A stretch of 64,000 bases of DNA from Leptotrichia sp. oral taxon 212 (GCF_001274535.1 NZ_CP012410.1:682001-746000); one strand, 5' to 3'. Shown: positions 29,178-39,284, counted from the first letter of the stretch. Made by a program: numbers and translations. The notes: a model not told the origin generated them from the letters alone.

Positions 29178-29873
29178 GAAAAAATTATAGGAATAAATCC
29201 GGTTCTTGAGATTCTCAGATCGGATAAGAATATAGAAAAAATAGAAGTATATAAAGGAATAAAGAAAGATACAATAAAAGAAATATTAAATCTGGCAAGT
29301 AAAAGAAACATAAAAATATTTTATACAGACAGAAGAATTGAAAACTCCCAGGGAGTTACAGCTCTGGTGTCAGAATTTGATTATTATATGGATTTGTCTG
29401 ATTTTTTAGGAAAAGTACTGGCAAAGGACAAATCGATAGTAGTAATTTTGGATCAGATACAGGATCCAAGAAATTTTGGAGCAATAATAAGAAGTGCTGA
29501 ATGTTTTGGAGCTGATGGAATCGTAATTCAGGACAGGAACAATGTAAAGGTTACAGAAACTGTTGTAAAGTCATCTACTGGAGCAATAGAGCATGTTGAC
29601 ATTGTAAAAGTTACGAATATTTCAGATACAATTGACAGATTTAAAAAGTATGGATATAGAGTCTACGGAGCGGAAGCTGACGGAGAAAATTTCTATTATG
29701 AGGAGGACTATCCTGACAAAGTCTGCCTTGTTCTTGGAAGTGAAGGAAACGGAATGAGAAAGAAAGTTAAGGACCACTGTGACAAAATAGTAAAGATACA
29801 CCTTAAAGGTCATATAAATTCCCTGAATGTATCAGTTGCAGGTGGAATAATACTGGCTGAAATGGCGAAGTAG
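29175..29873 (+). CDS. SpoU-family RNA 2'-O-ribose methyltransferase (RlmB/TrmH type)
   Basis: 232 residues from ATG 29175; MEKIIGINPVLEIL aligns with family N-termini, and the in-frame TTG 12 nt upstream lies at the hairpin edge. The three SPOUT motifs are present: VVILDQIQDPRNFGAIIRSA, CLVLGSEGNGM and INSLNVSVAGGIILAEM. It methylates a ribose 2'-OH of rRNA or tRNA using SAM. The short N-terminal substrate-binding domain suits RlmB (23S G2251), but the target is not proven. The ribosome-binding site is unusual (see 29123-29177). Confidence 0.9.
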   Translation: MEKIIGINPVLEILRSDKNIEKIEVYKGIKKDTIKEILNLASKRNIKIFYTDRRIENSQGVTALVSEFDYYMDLSDFLGKVLAKDKSIVVILDQIQDPRNFGAIIRSAECFGADGIVIQDRNNVKVTETVVKSSTGAIEHVDIVKVTNISDTIDRFKKYGYRVYGAEADGENFYYEEDYPDKVCLVLGSEGNGMRKKVKDHCDKIVKIHLKGHINSLNVSVAGGIILAEMAK

Positions 29874-29919
29874 GTGTAGATAGAAGTTTAAAAGATTTAA
29901 TTAAATAACACAACAATCA

Positions 29920-29948
29920 TTGAAAAATTAAAGCTGAAATGCTATACT
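29920..29948 (+). promoter_or_regulatory. Sigma-70 promoter of leuS
   Basis: TTGAAA (29920-29925) and TATACT (29943-29948), 17-nt spacer, about 98 nt before the leuS ATG. No T-box features are evident in the short leader. Confidence 0.6.
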
Positions 29949-30011
29949 GTATAGAAAATATACATATTTACTGAAAAATATAAAAATTAAGAGACAGTAA
30001 TATATAAAGTG

Positions 30012-30048
30012 AAAGGAGAAAAGACTTTTAAAGTCGTGAATACAAATG
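30012..30048 (+). promoter_or_regulatory. Hairpin-spaced ribosome-binding site of leuS
   Basis: SD AAAGGAG (30012-30018) is 27 nt from ATG 30046. A short hairpin GACTT-TTA-AAGTC (30023-30035) lies between. Excluding it leaves 14 nt. Confidence 0.55.
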
Positions 30049-32733
30049 GTAAAAGAATATAAACCGGAACAGATTGAAAAAAAGTGGCAGGAAAAATGGC
30101 AGGAAAAGAATGTTTTTAAAAGTGAAAATAAAGTAGAGGGAAAGCAGAACTACTACACTCTTGAAATGTTTGCTTATCCTTCAGGAAAGCTGCACGTGGG
30201 GCATTTAAGAAACTACGCTATAGGAGATGCCATTGCAAGATATAAGAAAATGAAGGGGTTTAATGTATTGCATCCATTTGGATGGGACAGTTTCGGACTT
30301 CCCGCTGAAAATGCCGCAATTGATAATGGGGCACATCCTGGGCAATGGACAAAAGCTAATATTGACAATATGAGAAGACAGCTTAAATTAATGGGGCTTT
30401 CATATGACTGGGACAGGGAAATAAGTACATACACTCCTGAATATTATAAATGGAATCAGCTGTTCTTCATAGAGATGTATAAAAAAGGACTTGTTTACAA
30501 GAAAAGATCTTATGTAAACTGGTGTCCTGACTGCAATACAGTTCTAGCAAATGAACAGGTTGAAGATGGAAAATGCTGGAGACACAGTAAAACAGATGTA
30601 ATTCAGAAAGAACTTTCACAATGGTATCTGAAAATAACTGACTATGCAGAAGAACTGCTTCAGGGACATGAAGAACTGAAGGGACACTGGCCGGATAAAG
30701 TTCTTGCAATGCAGAAAAACTGGATTGGAAAATCTATAGGAAGTGAAATAAATTTTGTACTTGATTACAAATTTGATGGCAATAGCAGAGATAAAGAAAG
30801 TAATCTGAACATAGGAAATGATGGAGAAGTTATAATTCCTGTATTTACAACGAGGGCAGATACCCTGTTCGGTGTAACTTATGCAGTAATTGCACCTGAA
30901 CATCCACTTGTTGAAGAAATTGTCTTAAAAGAAAATCCTTCATTAAAAGATGCTGTCGATAAAATGATAAACGAGGACAAAATAAACCGTACAGCAGAAG
31001 ACAAGGAAAAAGAAGGAATGTTTACAGGACTTTATGTTATAAACCCTGTAAATAATGAAAAAGTACCTTTATGGATAGGAAACTATGTATTAATGGATTA
31101 CGGAACAGGGGCAGTTATGGCGGTTCCTGCACATGATGAAAGAGACTTTTTCTTTGCAAAGAAATATAACCTTCCTGTAAGAATAGTCATAAATCCTGTT
31201 GATAAGGACGGAAATCCTGAAAAAATAGTTGTCGAAGAAATGGAAGGGGCATATACTTTAAATGGAATTCTGGTTAATTCAGATGAATTTGACGGAATGA
31301 AAAATACAGAAGCAAAGGTAAAAATAACTGAAAAACTTGAAAAAGAAGGAAAAGGAAAGAAAACTGTAAATTACAGACTTCACGACTGGCTAATAAGCAG
31401 ACAGAGATACTGGGGAACTCCTATTCCTGTAATTTATGATGAAGATGGAAATATTTACTTGGAAGAAAAGGAAAATTTACCTGTAAAATTGCCAACTGAT
31501 ATTGAATTTAGCGGGAAAGGGAATCCGCTTGAAACTTCTGAGGAATTTAAAAATGTGATTCTGCCAAACGGTAAAAAAGGTAGAAGAGAGACTGATACAA
31601 TGGATACTTTCGTTGATTCTTCATGGTACTATCTGAGATATCTGGATTCACATAATACTGAAAAACCTTTTGAAAAGGAAAATGCAGACAGCTGGACTCC
31701 TGTAGATCAATATATTGGTGGAATAGAACATGCGGTAATGCACCTTCTTTATGCGAGATTCTTCCATAAAGCATTGAGAGATATGGGTCTTGTTGCAACA
31801 AATGAGCCGTTTAAGAGACTGCTTACACAGGGAATGGTTTTAGGGCCTTCATATTATTCACAGAATGAAAGAAAGTTCTATTTTCCTAAAGACGTTGAAA
31901 TAAAAGATACAAAAGCATTCTCTAAATCAACAGGAGAAGAACTTACTGTAAAAATTGAAAAAATGAGTAAGTCTAAAAATAATGGAGTAGATCCTGAGGA
32001 AATTGTAAAAGAATATGGAGCAGATCCAGCAAGAGTCTTTACATTATTTGCTGCACCGCCTGAAAAGGAACTTGAGTGGAATGTGAACGGCCTGGCAGGA
32101 GCTTACAGATTTATAAACAGACTATTCCTGATTATATCAGATTCATTTGAATTTACTGATAAGAATGCCGGAAAAGAAAATAATTATGGAATTGATTTAA
32201 GTAAAAGAAGTGAGAAAGATGAAGAAATACAGAAAAAATTACATCAGACAGTTAAGAAAGTTACTGAAAGCATAGAGGATGACTTCCACTTTAATACTGC
32301 AATTGCAGCTGTTATGGAACTTCTGAATGACATGACTACTTACAAGCAGGAAGTAATTGATAAAAATGATGTTTCTACAGAATCAAAAAAAATATGGAAG
32401 GAAGTACTGGACAAGGTTATACTTCTAATTGCACCTTTCGCTCCTCACATTGCTGATGAACTGTGGGAAATTATAGGAAATACAACGTTTACTTTTGAGG
32501 AGAAATGGCCTACATTTGAGGAAGAACTGACAAAGGAACATAAAATGAACCTTGTTGTTCAGATAAATGGAAAAATCCGTGAGACAATACCGGCAAAAAT
32601 TGGACTTACGAAAGAAGAATATGAAAAATTGGCTTTTGATTCGGAAAAGATAAAGAAAGCTGTAGAAGGAAAAGAAATTGTAAAAGTAATTGTTGTGCCA
32701 AATAAACTGGTAAATATTGTGGTAAAAGGATAA
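30046..32733 (+). CDS. leuS: Leucyl-tRNA synthetase
   Basis: 895 residues, typical for the bacterial class-Ia enzyme. The HIGH signature is in FAYPSGKLHVGHLRNY and the KMSKS loop in KMSKSKNNGVDPEEIVKEYG. The CP1 editing domain is recognisable from TTRADTLFGVTYAVIAPEHP and GTGAVMAVPAHDERD. A small zinc-like knot (NWCPDCNTVL) sits in the N-terminal part. Own promoter at 29920 and an SD separated from the ATG by a hairpin. No defects. Confidence 0.98.
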   Translation: MVKEYKPEQIEKKWQEKWQEKNVFKSENKVEGKQNYYTLEMFAYPSGKLHVGHLRNYAIGDAIARYKKMKGFNVLHPFGWDSFGLPAENAAIDNGAHPGQWTKANIDNMRRQLKLMGLSYDWDREISTYTPEYYKWNQLFFIEMYKKGLVYKKRSYVNWCPDCNTVLANEQVEDGKCWRHSKTDVIQKELSQWYLKITDYAEELLQGHEELKGHWPDKVLAMQKNWIGKSIGSEINFVLDYKFDGNSRDKESNLNIGNDGEVIIPVFTTRADTLFGVTYAVIAPEHPLVEEIVLKENPSLKDAVDKMINEDKINRTAEDKEKEGMFTGLYVINPVNNEKVPLWIGNYVLMDYGTGAVMAVPAHDERDFFFAKKYNLPVRIVINPVDKDGNPEKIVVEEMEGAYTLNGILVNSDEFDGMKNTEAKVKITEKLEKEGKGKKTVNYRLHDWLISRQRYWGTPIPVIYDEDGNIYLEEKENLPVKLPTDIEFSGKGNPLETSEEFKNVILPNGKKGRRETDTMDTFVDSSWYYLRYLDSHNTEKPFEKENADSWTPVDQYIGGIEHAVMHLLYARFFHKALRDMGLVATNEPFKRLLTQGMVLGPSYYSQNERKFYFPKDVEIKDTKAFSKSTGEELTVKIEKMSKSKNNGVDPEEIVKEYGADPARVFTLFAAPPEKELEWNVNGLAGAYRFINRLFLIISDSFEFTDKNAGKENNYGIDLSKRSEKDEEIQKKLHQTVKKVTESIEDDFHFNTAIAAVMELLNDMTTYKQEVIDKNDVSTESKKIWKEVLDKVILLIAPFAPHIADELWEIIGNTTFTFEEKWPTFEEELTKEHKMNLVVQINGKIRETIPAKIGLTKEEYEKLAFDSEKIKKAVEGKEIVKVIVVPNKLVNIVVKG

Positions 32734-32790
32734 AACAGATTTTTAAATAAAAGAAAGATTTTTGAAAAAACTGATTTAGAGGTGATTAAA

Positions 32791-33630
32791 ATGCCTAAAA
32801 TAGCAGTAACAGGAGTAACGGGAAATTTAGGTGGAATGGTTGCAAGATTATGTAAGAAAAATAAAATTGAAGTAAGAAATTTGGCTAGAAATGTTGAAAA
32901 AGCAGAAAAACTCGGTTTTCCTAATGTTTTCAAGTCAAGTTATGATAAATCTGCGGATACCTTGAAATCATTAGAGGGAATAGAAGTACTTTTTATGGTT
33001 TCCGGCTCTGAAAATCCTAATCGTGTTCAGCAGCATAAAGATTTTATTGATGCGGCTAAAATAGCAGGAGTTTCCCATATTATTTATCTTTCTTTTTACA
33101 ATGCTTCAAAAAATTCTATATTTACATTGGGAAGAGACCACTATGCAACTGAAGAGTATATAAAAGAAAATGGATTTAAATATACATTTTTAAGAGATAA
33201 TTTTTATGCAGATTTCTTTGTAGATTTGTGCAGGAAATACGGTGAAATAAAAGGTCCTGCAGGAAAAGGAAAAGTTTCTGCCGTAGTACGTTCAGATGTT
33301 TCAGAAGTGGCAGCTAAAATTTTGGAAAATCCAGGAAAATGGGAAAATCAAACTTTAAATATGACAGGACCTGAAGAATTATCAATGGATGAAATTGTAA
33401 AAGCTGTAAGTAAATATTTTGGAAAAGAAATTAAATATATTGAAGAAACAGTAGAGGAAGCTTATGAATCACGTAAAATCTGGAAAGCAGAGCAATGGGA
33501 ATATGATTCGTGGGTCTCAACTTATACAGCGATTTCAGAAAATGAACAGTCAGGTATTTCCAATGATATTGAAAAGGTTCTGGGACGAAAAGCTACTTCA
33601 TTAGTGGAGTATTTGAAAAAGATAGTTTAA
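32791..33630 (+). CDS. NmrA-like SDR family NAD(P)-binding protein
   Basis: 279 residues from ATG 32791 (SD agaggtgatta); the GTG at 32782 falls within that SD. The N-terminal Rossmann motif is IAVTGVTGNLGGMVAR. VLFMVSGSENPN, HIIYLSFYNAS and FLRDNFYADFF follow the atypical SDR/NmrA pattern, as in quinone oxidoreductase-like YtfG or azoreductase-type proteins. The catalytic Tyr/Lys pair of classical SDRs is not obvious, so it may be a redox sensor or reductase. Monocistronic, ending before a strong terminator. Confidence 0.8.
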   Translation: MPKIAVTGVTGNLGGMVARLCKKNKIEVRNLARNVEKAEKLGFPNVFKSSYDKSADTLKSLEGIEVLFMVSGSENPNRVQQHKDFIDAAKIAGVSHIIYLSFYNASKNSIFTLGRDHYATEEYIKENGFKYTFLRDNFYADFFVDLCRKYGEIKGPAGKGKVSAVVRSDVSEVAAKILENPGKWENQTLNMTGPEELSMDEIVKAVSKYFGKEIKYIEETVEEAYESRKIWKAEQWEYDSWVSTYTAISENEQSGISNDIEKVLGRKATSLVEYLKKIV

Positions 33631-33687
33631 TTAAATGTTTTTATAGCATCTATATTTATTAAATGAAAAAAATAAAGTTAAATTTAT

Positions 33688-33714
33688 AATAAGGGGGCAA
33701 AAGACCCCCTTATT
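33688..33714. terminator. Strong bidirectional terminator
   Basis: AATAAGGGGG (33688-33697) pairs perfectly with CCCCCTTATT (33705-33714) around a 7-nt loop. It separates the rightward NmrA-like gene from the leftward pair that follows. Confidence 0.75.
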
Positions 33715-33773
33715 AAATATAGTATATGAAATTTATAAAAGTCATGACATACAATTAAAATCTGGAGTACACA

Positions 33774-34217
33774 TTAAAGAGTGTATATGACAAACTCCTG
33801 AAGTTCATTTTCACGAATTGTATCTAAATATTTTTTAAATTGAATTTTTCCCAAAGATTCAGTTATTTTAAATTCAGATAATAGATATACGTGCAATTCA
33901 AATTTTGTCTGTGTTCCGCATATCCATATAGTCCCTTTTGATAAATCTGTAAATGCATATCCTACATTACTATTTTTGTGCCATTTAAAAGTTTTATTTT
34001 TTGGAACTGGAATTTTTGACATTCTTCTGATAAGTTCCTTTTCAATTACAGTATCGCAAGCACTTGTAGCGAAAATGAGAAAAAACGAAATTATAGTATA
34101 AACAGCAATCATAAAAGTCCCTTCTTTCAAAAGAAGCGGTTTTAAAATAAAAACTAGAAAAATAAGGTATCTGGCAAAATAAGCTAAATTTATATATTTA
34201 TAATTTTTTAAAATCAT
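33774..34217 (-). CDS. Small membrane protein cotranscribed with the J-domain gene
   Basis: 147 residues with two hydrophobic segments at the N-terminus (YLIFLVFILKPLLL and FMIAVYTIISFFLIFATS), then a soluble domain containing WHKNSNVGYAFTDLSKGTIW and YLLSEFKITESLG. SD gaggag before ATG 34217, four bases overlapping the end of the J-domain gene. No family recognised. Tight coupling suggests it works with the J-domain membrane protein. Confidence 0.65.
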   Translation of the reverse strand: MILKNYKYINLAYFARYLIFLVFILKPLLLKEGTFMIAVYTIISFFLIFATSACDTVIEKELIRRMSKIPVPKNKTFKWHKNSNVGYAFTDLSKGTIWICGTQTKFELHVYLLSEFKITESLGKIQFKKYLDTIRENELQEFVIYTL

Positions 34218-34972
34218 TTTCTTTCTCCTCGTTTCATTAAATAATATTCTAACTGCTCTTTCAAAAATTCGTTTATTTCATTAATTTTTTGAGCTTGTTC
34301 AGTAGTGTTGCCTGTATTTTTATCAGGATGCACTTCTTTCATTTTCTTTCTATACGCCTTTTTTATAATTCCATCATTTATTTCTCCATTTTTATCAATT
34401 CCAAAAATAGAAAGATATTCTTCAAATTTTTGAATAATTCCTCCATCATTTGTATATTGATAATTGAAATGTGAATTATTATTCTGCTTTTCATATTTCT
34501 GTCTTGATTCTTCTTGTTCTGAATATCTTTGTCTTGAGTATTCCTGATACTGCTGTTTTCGGTATTGCTCTTCCCAGAAACGCTGTTCTTCATATTTCTG
34601 TCTCTGATATTCTTCCTGCGCTTTTTTCCTTCTTTCAAATTCCTGATATTTTACATTTTCATACCATTGTTCATATTCTTCATAGATTTTTTTGTTCTCT
34701 TTTCTTTCATTTAAAATAGTTCCCATAATAAGATTTAAAATTGTTGGAATAAACTGAGCAATTAGAAAAATACCGAAAGTTGCTAGCACTAAAATAAGTG
34801 TATATATAACTCCATCCCATTTTCCGGAAAAAATAACTAAAAGAAAGGCTCCTAACGCATAAATTGGCAATGCAATATAAAATCCTATAGCCATTATCAT
34901 TAACCATATTGAATTAAAAATTTCAACAATCTCATTTAATAAAAATTGAATTATTCTTATTAATGTTTTCAC
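34214..34972 (-). CDS. Membrane-anchored protein with C-terminal J-domain
   Basis: 252 residues beginning at GTG 34972 (SD aaggag, 7-nt spacer). Two or three transmembrane segments (IWLMIMAIGFYIALPIYALG, VIYTLILVLATFGIFLIAQF) lead into a long Gln/Glu/Arg/Tyr-rich linker with repeats such as YEEQRFWEEQYRKQQYQEYS. The C-terminus is a J-domain: GIIKKAYRKKMKEVHPDKNT with an intact HPD motif. It would recruit an Hsp70 (DnaK) to the membrane. A C-terminal J-domain reverses the DnaJ order but occurs in other membrane J-proteins. Confidence 0.8.
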   Translation of the reverse strand: MKTLIRIIQFLLNEIVEIFNSIWLMIMAIGFYIALPIYALGAFLLVIFSGKWDGVIYTLILVLATFGIFLIAQFIPTILNLIMGTILNERKENKKIYEEYEQWYENVKYQEFERRKKAQEEYQRQKYEEQRFWEEQYRKQQYQEYSRQRYSEQEESRQKYEKQNNNSHFNYQYTNDGGIIQKFEEYLSIFGIDKNGEINDGIIKKAYRKKMKEVHPDKNTGNTTEQAQKINEINEFLKEQLEYYLMKRGERK

Positions 34973-35181
34973 TATTTATCTCCTTTTTAAATTTCTATAT
35001 TTTATAAATTTGTTGTACTTCATCATATTATTTCTCTACAAAATTGATAGCTAATAAAAAAATCGATGAATTAGTACTATTTTACTTAATTGGATACTAA
35101 ATGTCAACTTTTTATATTTCTGAATTATTCAAAAATATAGTTTTGTGTTAATTTTTAAGTTTTTTTGAGACAGCCCCTTTT

Positions 35182-36699
35182 CTATTTCTTAATAATCCCC
35201 GTACTTTTCAAATATTCTCTCGCAACATCTTCCGCTTTTTCACCTTTCACAGAAACACGATAATTCATCGATGACATTTCCTCATCTGAAATTTTACCAC
35301 TCAGTTTTTCCAAAATATTTTTCAATTCAGGATATTTTTTCAGAGTTACTTCCCTCATCATTGGAGAACCTTGATACGGCGGGAATAGATGCTTGTCATC
35401 CTTCAATACTACCATATTATACTGAGCAAGTTCAGCATCAGTAGAGTAAGCATCAATAAGATTAATATCTCCACTTTGGACAGCAACATAACGAAGTTTT
35501 GGCTCAAATTCCTTAATATCTGGAATTTCAAAATTATACAGTTTTTTCAATCCAAGGTATCCGTCTTCTCTGTCATTGAACTCCCTTGTAAATCCGGCTT
35601 TTATCTTATTCTTAACTTTTGCCAAATCAGAAATTGTTTTTAAATTATTCTCATCAGCAAATTTTTTACTTACAGCAATTGCATAAGTATTATTGTAGCT
35701 CATAGGTTTTAACATAATCATATTAAATTTAGATTCCATGCCTTTTTGAGCCTGTGCAAAAACATCGGCAGCGTTGTTATTTACAGGAGTTTCATTCAGG
35801 AAGGTGAAAACTGCGGTTCCTGAAAATTCAGGATAAATATCAATATCGCCATTTTTTAAAGCATTGAATACAAATGAAGTTTTTCCAAGGCCAGGTTTCA
35901 GTTCAACTTCTAAATTGCTATTTTCTTCAATTAATATTTTATACATATTTATAAGGATTTCCGGCTCAGAACCAAGTTTTCCTGAAATTATCAGTTTGTC
36001 TTTTTTTGGAGTGTTGAAACTGCTTATTGATCCAAAAATACAAACAAATGTAATTAAAACTAGGAAAATCAGTATTTTTCTGATACTCAGTTTTTCCAGC
36101 TGTTTAAAGACGAAATCAAATAAAATCGCAAGTAAGGCGGCAGGAATAGCCCCTAATAAAATTAAATAGTTATTATTTCTATCTAAACCAAGTAAAATCA
36201 GCTTTCCAAGTCCTCCGGCCCCAACAAGGGAAGCCAGTGTGGCAGTCCCAATAATTAAAACCGCTGCTGTTCTGACTCCTGTCATTATGACAGGCATTGC
36301 AAGGGGAAGCTGAACTTTTGTCAGTTGCTGAAATTTATTCATTCCTAAAGCTCTTGAAGTTACCATGTACATTGAATCGACACCAGTAATACCAGTGTAA
36401 GTGTTATGTAAAATTGGCAGCAGTGCATAAAGTATTAATGCGATTATTGCAGGTTTTCTTCCAATTCCAACTAAAGGAATTAAAAGAGCTAAAATTGCCA
36501 ATGACGGTATAGTCTGAATAACACCGTTAATTGCAATAACAATATTTGCAAGCTTTTTGTGGTAGCTTAAATAAATTCCAAGAGGAATGGCGATAATTAG
36601 AGCAATTATTAGTGCAATAAAGGAAATCTGGATATGCTCTGTAATTCCACTTAAAAGCTCATTTTTTCTTTCTAAAAGGGTTAAAATTAATTTATTCAT
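35182..36699 (-). CDS. Osmolyte ABC transporter permease fused to substrate-binding protein (OpuC/ProW-X type)
   Basis: 505 residues. The first about 210 are a permease with five or six membrane segments and the EAA-like loop ([20 protein letters not shown]). After a further membrane segment ([18 protein letters not shown]) comes an OpuAC-like binding domain ([20 protein letters not shown], then [13 protein letters not shown] and [19 protein letters not shown]). Permease-binding protein fusions are known for glycine betaine/choline/carnitine transporters. It overlaps the ATPase gene by 8 nt. Likely imports betaine or choline for osmoprotection and possibly to feed the betaine-reductase module. 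Confidence 0.9.
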   Translation of the reverse strand: MNKLILTLLERKNELLSGITEHIQISFIALIIALIIAIPLGIYLSYHKKLANIVIAINGVIQTIPSLAILALLIPLVGIGRKPAIIALILYALLPILHNTYTGITGVDSMYMVTSRALGMNKFQQLTKVQLPLAMPVIMTGVRTAAVLIIGTATLASLVGAGGLGKLILLGLDRNNNYLILLGAIPAALLAILFDFVFKQLEKLSIRKILIFLVLITFVCIFGSISSFNTPKKDKLIISGKLGSEPEILINMYKILIEENSNLEVELKPGLGKTSFVFNALKNGDIDIYPEFSGTAVFTFLNETPVNNNAADVFAQAQKGMESKFNMIMLKPMSYNNTYAIAVSKKFADENNLKTISDLAKVKNKIKAGFTREFNDREDGYLGLKKLYNFEIPDIKEFEPKLRYVAVQSGDINLIDAYSTDAELAQYNMVVLKDDKHLFPPYQGSPMMREVTLKKYPELKNILEKLSGKISDEEMSSMNYRVSVKGEKAEDVAREYLKSTGIIKK

Positions 36700-37438
36700 G
36701 GGCTTCGCCTTCTTTCTTTTTGATAGCTATAAATTTTTTCACAAAATCATTTTTAGGATTTGAGATTATTTCCTGTTTTGTTCCAGACTGAATTAATTCT
36801 CCGTCCTGAATAATACAAATTTTATCCCCTAATAAAAATGCTTCCTCAATATCGTGAGTTACAAAAACGATTGTTTTATGAATTTGTTTCTGAAGCTTTT
36901 TAACATCTTTCTGTAAACTTGCACGAGTAATTGGATCTAATGCGCTAAAAGGCTCATCCATAAGGATAATTTTCGGATCAGCGGCCAGAGCTCTTGCAAT
37001 TCCAACTCTTTGTGCCTCACCACCAGATAATTCAGAAGGCTTTCTTTTTCGATATTTTTCAGGTTCAAGGCCTACCATATTTAACAATTCATCAATTCTT
37101 GCATTAATTTTTTCTTTTTTCCATTTTTTCAGTTCAGGTACAATCGCAATATTTTCTTCAACATTCATGTGCGGGAACAGAGCAACCTGCTGCAAAGCGT
37201 ATCCGATATCCCAACGCATTTTATGAATATTGTATTCTTTTACATTTTTCCCGTTAATTTTTACTTCGCCGGTCGTATTGTCCTCCAGACGGTTTATCAT
37301 TTTCAGAAGAGTAGTTTTTCCACTACCGGACGGTCCAATGAAAACTGTTATTTCAGATTCATTTATAGTTAAGTTTATATTTTTTAATCCTACATTTCCA
37401 CATGGATAAGTCATTCCGACATTAATAAATTCTATCAT
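36692..37438 (-). CDS. Osmolyte ABC transporter ATP-binding protein
   Basis: 248 residues. Walker [16 protein letters not shown]-loop [17 protein letters not shown], signature [17 protein letters not shown] and Walker [16 protein letters not shown] are intact. It resembles the OpuCA/ProV subfamily but lacks the C-terminal CBS domains used as an ionic-strength sensor. The missing domains suggest control by transcription, perhaps by the neighbouring MarR protein, rather than by direct osmosensing. SD tggagg before ATG 37438. Confidence 0.9.
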   Translation of the reverse strand: MIEFINVGMTYPCGNVGLKNINLTINESEITVFIGPSGSGKTTLLKMINRLEDNTTGEVKINGKNVKEYNIHKMRWDIGYALQQVALFPHMNVEENIAIVPELKKWKKEKINARIDELLNMVGLEPEKYRKRKPSELSGGEAQRVGIARALAADPKIILMDEPFSALDPITRASLQKDVKKLQKQIHKTIVFVTHDIEEAFLLGDKICIIQDGELIQSGTKQEIISNPKNDFVKKFIAIKKKEGEAHE

Positions 37439-37488
37439 TTATTTACCTCCAATTAGATACTGAATAATCTTTATTTATTCAATTCTTT

Positions 37489-37941
37489 TTATTGTTTCTT
37501 ACTAAATTCCTGTTCAGCCTTTTCAAGATTGTGCAGAACATTTTCTAAAGTCTTCTCAAAAGCTAATCTTTCATCTTCTGAAATACCTTCAAAAGAAATT
37601 TTAGTCATTTTTTCAGAAATCTCATCATATTCATTTTTTAAAGAATTTGCATAATCTGTCAAAAAAAGTAAACATTTCCGCTTATCTTTAGGGCAACCTT
37701 TTCGGGTCAATAAGTTTTTTTCTTCCATCCTTTCAAGCATTGTTGTAAGCGAACTCATAGCTAGTCCGGATTTTTTAGACAATTCCTGATTACTGATTCC
37801 GTCATTTTCCCAAAGCACATGTAAAATTCTTCCCTGCTCCCCGTTAAATGCCGTTATATTTTTCTGTGCCAGAAATTTATTTAAAAGTCTCGTATTTATC
37901 TGTTTTATCCTGCTTATATAAAATCCTGAGTTTGATTTCAT
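37489..37941 (-). CDS. MarR-family transcriptional regulator
   Basis: 150 residues. Winged helix-turn-helix: ISNQELSKKSGLAMSSLTTM followed by LERMEEKNLLTRKGCPKDKR (recognition helix and wing). It is the first gene upstream of the osmolyte ABC genes on the same strand (gap 51 nt), and its promoter region holds two near-perfect palindromes (37992-38026). It probably represses itself and the transporter, possibly also the divergent mnmA. Ligand unknown. Confidence 0.88.
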   Translation of the reverse strand: MKSNSGFYISRIKQINTRLLNKFLAQKNITAFNGEQGRILHVLWENDGISNQELSKKSGLAMSSLTTMLERMEEKNLLTRKGCPKDKRKCLLFLTDYANSLKNEYDEISEKMTKISFEGISEDERLAFEKTLENVLHNLEKAEQEFSKKQ

Positions 37942-37991
37942 AGATTCTCCTTTACAAAATTACTGCTATATGATAATATTATTGTAAAATA

Positions 37992-38026
37992 TTACTATAT
38001 AGTAAAATTATATTACCATATAGTAA
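37992..38026. promoter_or_regulatory. Paired MarR-type operators
   Basis: TTACTATATAGTAA (37992-38005) is a perfect 14-bp palindrome; TTACCATATAGTAA (38013-38026) differs from it by one base. The two are offset by exactly 21 bp, two helical turns, so dimers would bind on the same DNA face. They lie between marR and mnmA and fit MarR-dimer operators. Confidence 0.7.
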
Positions 38027-38087
38027 TAAAAAAGTCAAATTTTAAAAATAATCTTTTAATATAGAAATAGTTTTAAGAAGGATAAAA

Positions 38088-39149
38088 ATGGAAAATAAAA
38101 AAGTAATAGTCGGAATGAGCGGTGGGATAGACAGTTCAGTGGCGGCGTTAATGTTACAGCAGCAGGGATATGAAGTGATAGGGGTTACATTGAAGCATCT
38201 GCCTGATGAATTATCGGAAAATCCCGGTAAGACATGCTGTTCACTGGATGATATAAATGATGCAAGATACACATGCTATAATCTGGGAATCCCTCATTAT
38301 GTTATAAATGTTGTAGATGAATTCAAAAAAGAGGTAATGGAATATTTTGTAAAAATGTATAATGAAGGGAAAACTCCTTCACCTTGTGTAATCTGTGATG
38401 AAAAGGTGAAAATAAAGAAACTGGTGGAATTTGCAGATAAGATGGGAATAAGATATATTGCGACAGGTCATTACTCGAAAAAGAGCATGAACGGACTTTT
38501 AATGTGGGATAAGGAAAACAGGAAAGATCAGTCATATATGCTTTATAGGCTTAATAAGGATATTGTGGAGAGATTTCTGTTTCCGTTATCAGAGTATGAA
38601 AAACCGCAAGTAAGGGAAATAGCACGGCAACATGGTATCCACACCCATGATAAACCTGACAGTCAAGGAATCTGTTTTGCACCGGATGGCTACATTCCTT
38701 ATTTACAGAAAGTTCTTGGCAATGATGTTCAAAAGGGAAATTATGTGGATAAAGAAGGAAATATAATAGGTCAGCACATGGGATATCAGTTTTATACTAT
38801 CGGACAGCGACGTGGACTGGGACTTAATTTAGGAAGACCTTTTTTCGTTTCAGAAATACGCCCGGAAACTAATGAAATTGTTGTGGGAGATTTTGAAGAA
38901 CTGCTAATAGACGAGATTGAAGTGATTAATTACAAGCTGTATTATGAATTGGAAGAGTTACTGGATAAGGAAATTATCGCAAGACCAAGATTTTCATCAA
39001 AAGGGCTGAAAGGCAAACTGATTTTAAAAGATAGCTCACTGCATTTTAGATTTAATGAAAAAACGCATGAAAACTCGGAAGGTCAGCATATCGTATTTTA
39101 TTTGAATGATGAATTAATCGGAGGCGGAGAAATAAAAACGGGAAAATAA
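38088..39149 (+). CDS. mnmA: tRNA 2-thiouridylase MnmA
   Basis: 353 residues. MnmA adds sulfur at position 2 of the wobble uridine in tRNAs for Lys, Glu and Gln. The PP-loop is GMSGGIDSSVAALML; the catalytic cysteines are in PSPCVICDEKVK and SQGICFAPDG. TGHYSKK and QFYTIGQRRGLGL are also diagnostic. SD agaagga before ATG 38088. It is divergent from marR, with the putative operators in the shared region. An N-terminal CCSLDDINDARYTC stretch gives extra cysteines also seen in some homologues. Confidence 0.95.
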   Translation: MENKKVIVGMSGGIDSSVAALMLQQQGYEVIGVTLKHLPDELSENPGKTCCSLDDINDARYTCYNLGIPHYVINVVDEFKKEVMEYFVKMYNEGKTPSPCVICDEKVKIKKLVEFADKMGIRYIATGHYSKKSMNGLLMWDKENRKDQSYMLYRLNKDIVERFLFPLSEYEKPQVREIARQHGIHTHDKPDSQGICFAPDGYIPYLQKVLGNDVQKGNYVDKEGNIIGQHMGYQFYTIGQRRGLGLNLGRPFFVSEIRPETNEIVVGDFEELLIDEIEVINYKLYYELEELLDKEIIARPRFSSKGLKGKLILKDSSLHFRFNEKTHENSEGQHIVFYLNDELIGGGEIKTGK

Positions 39150-39284
39150 AAGGGGAAGAAATCGTTAAATATATAAAAGAAATAAATAATAATATATTTA
39201 TTTTAAATTTTACTAATGAACCTTAAAGTGATAAAATATAAAAGTTGAAATCAAAAAATATAGGAAAGTATGGAGGTAAAACAA

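Noticed and set aside
29949-30011. T-box riboswitch upstream of leuS
   Set aside because: The leader is under 100 nt and lacks the T-box consensus and a specifier loop.
35150-35180. Terminator of the osmolyte ABC genes (T-run beside GAGACAGCCCC)
   Set aside because: The T-run and one arm are present, but no complementary arm was found nearby.
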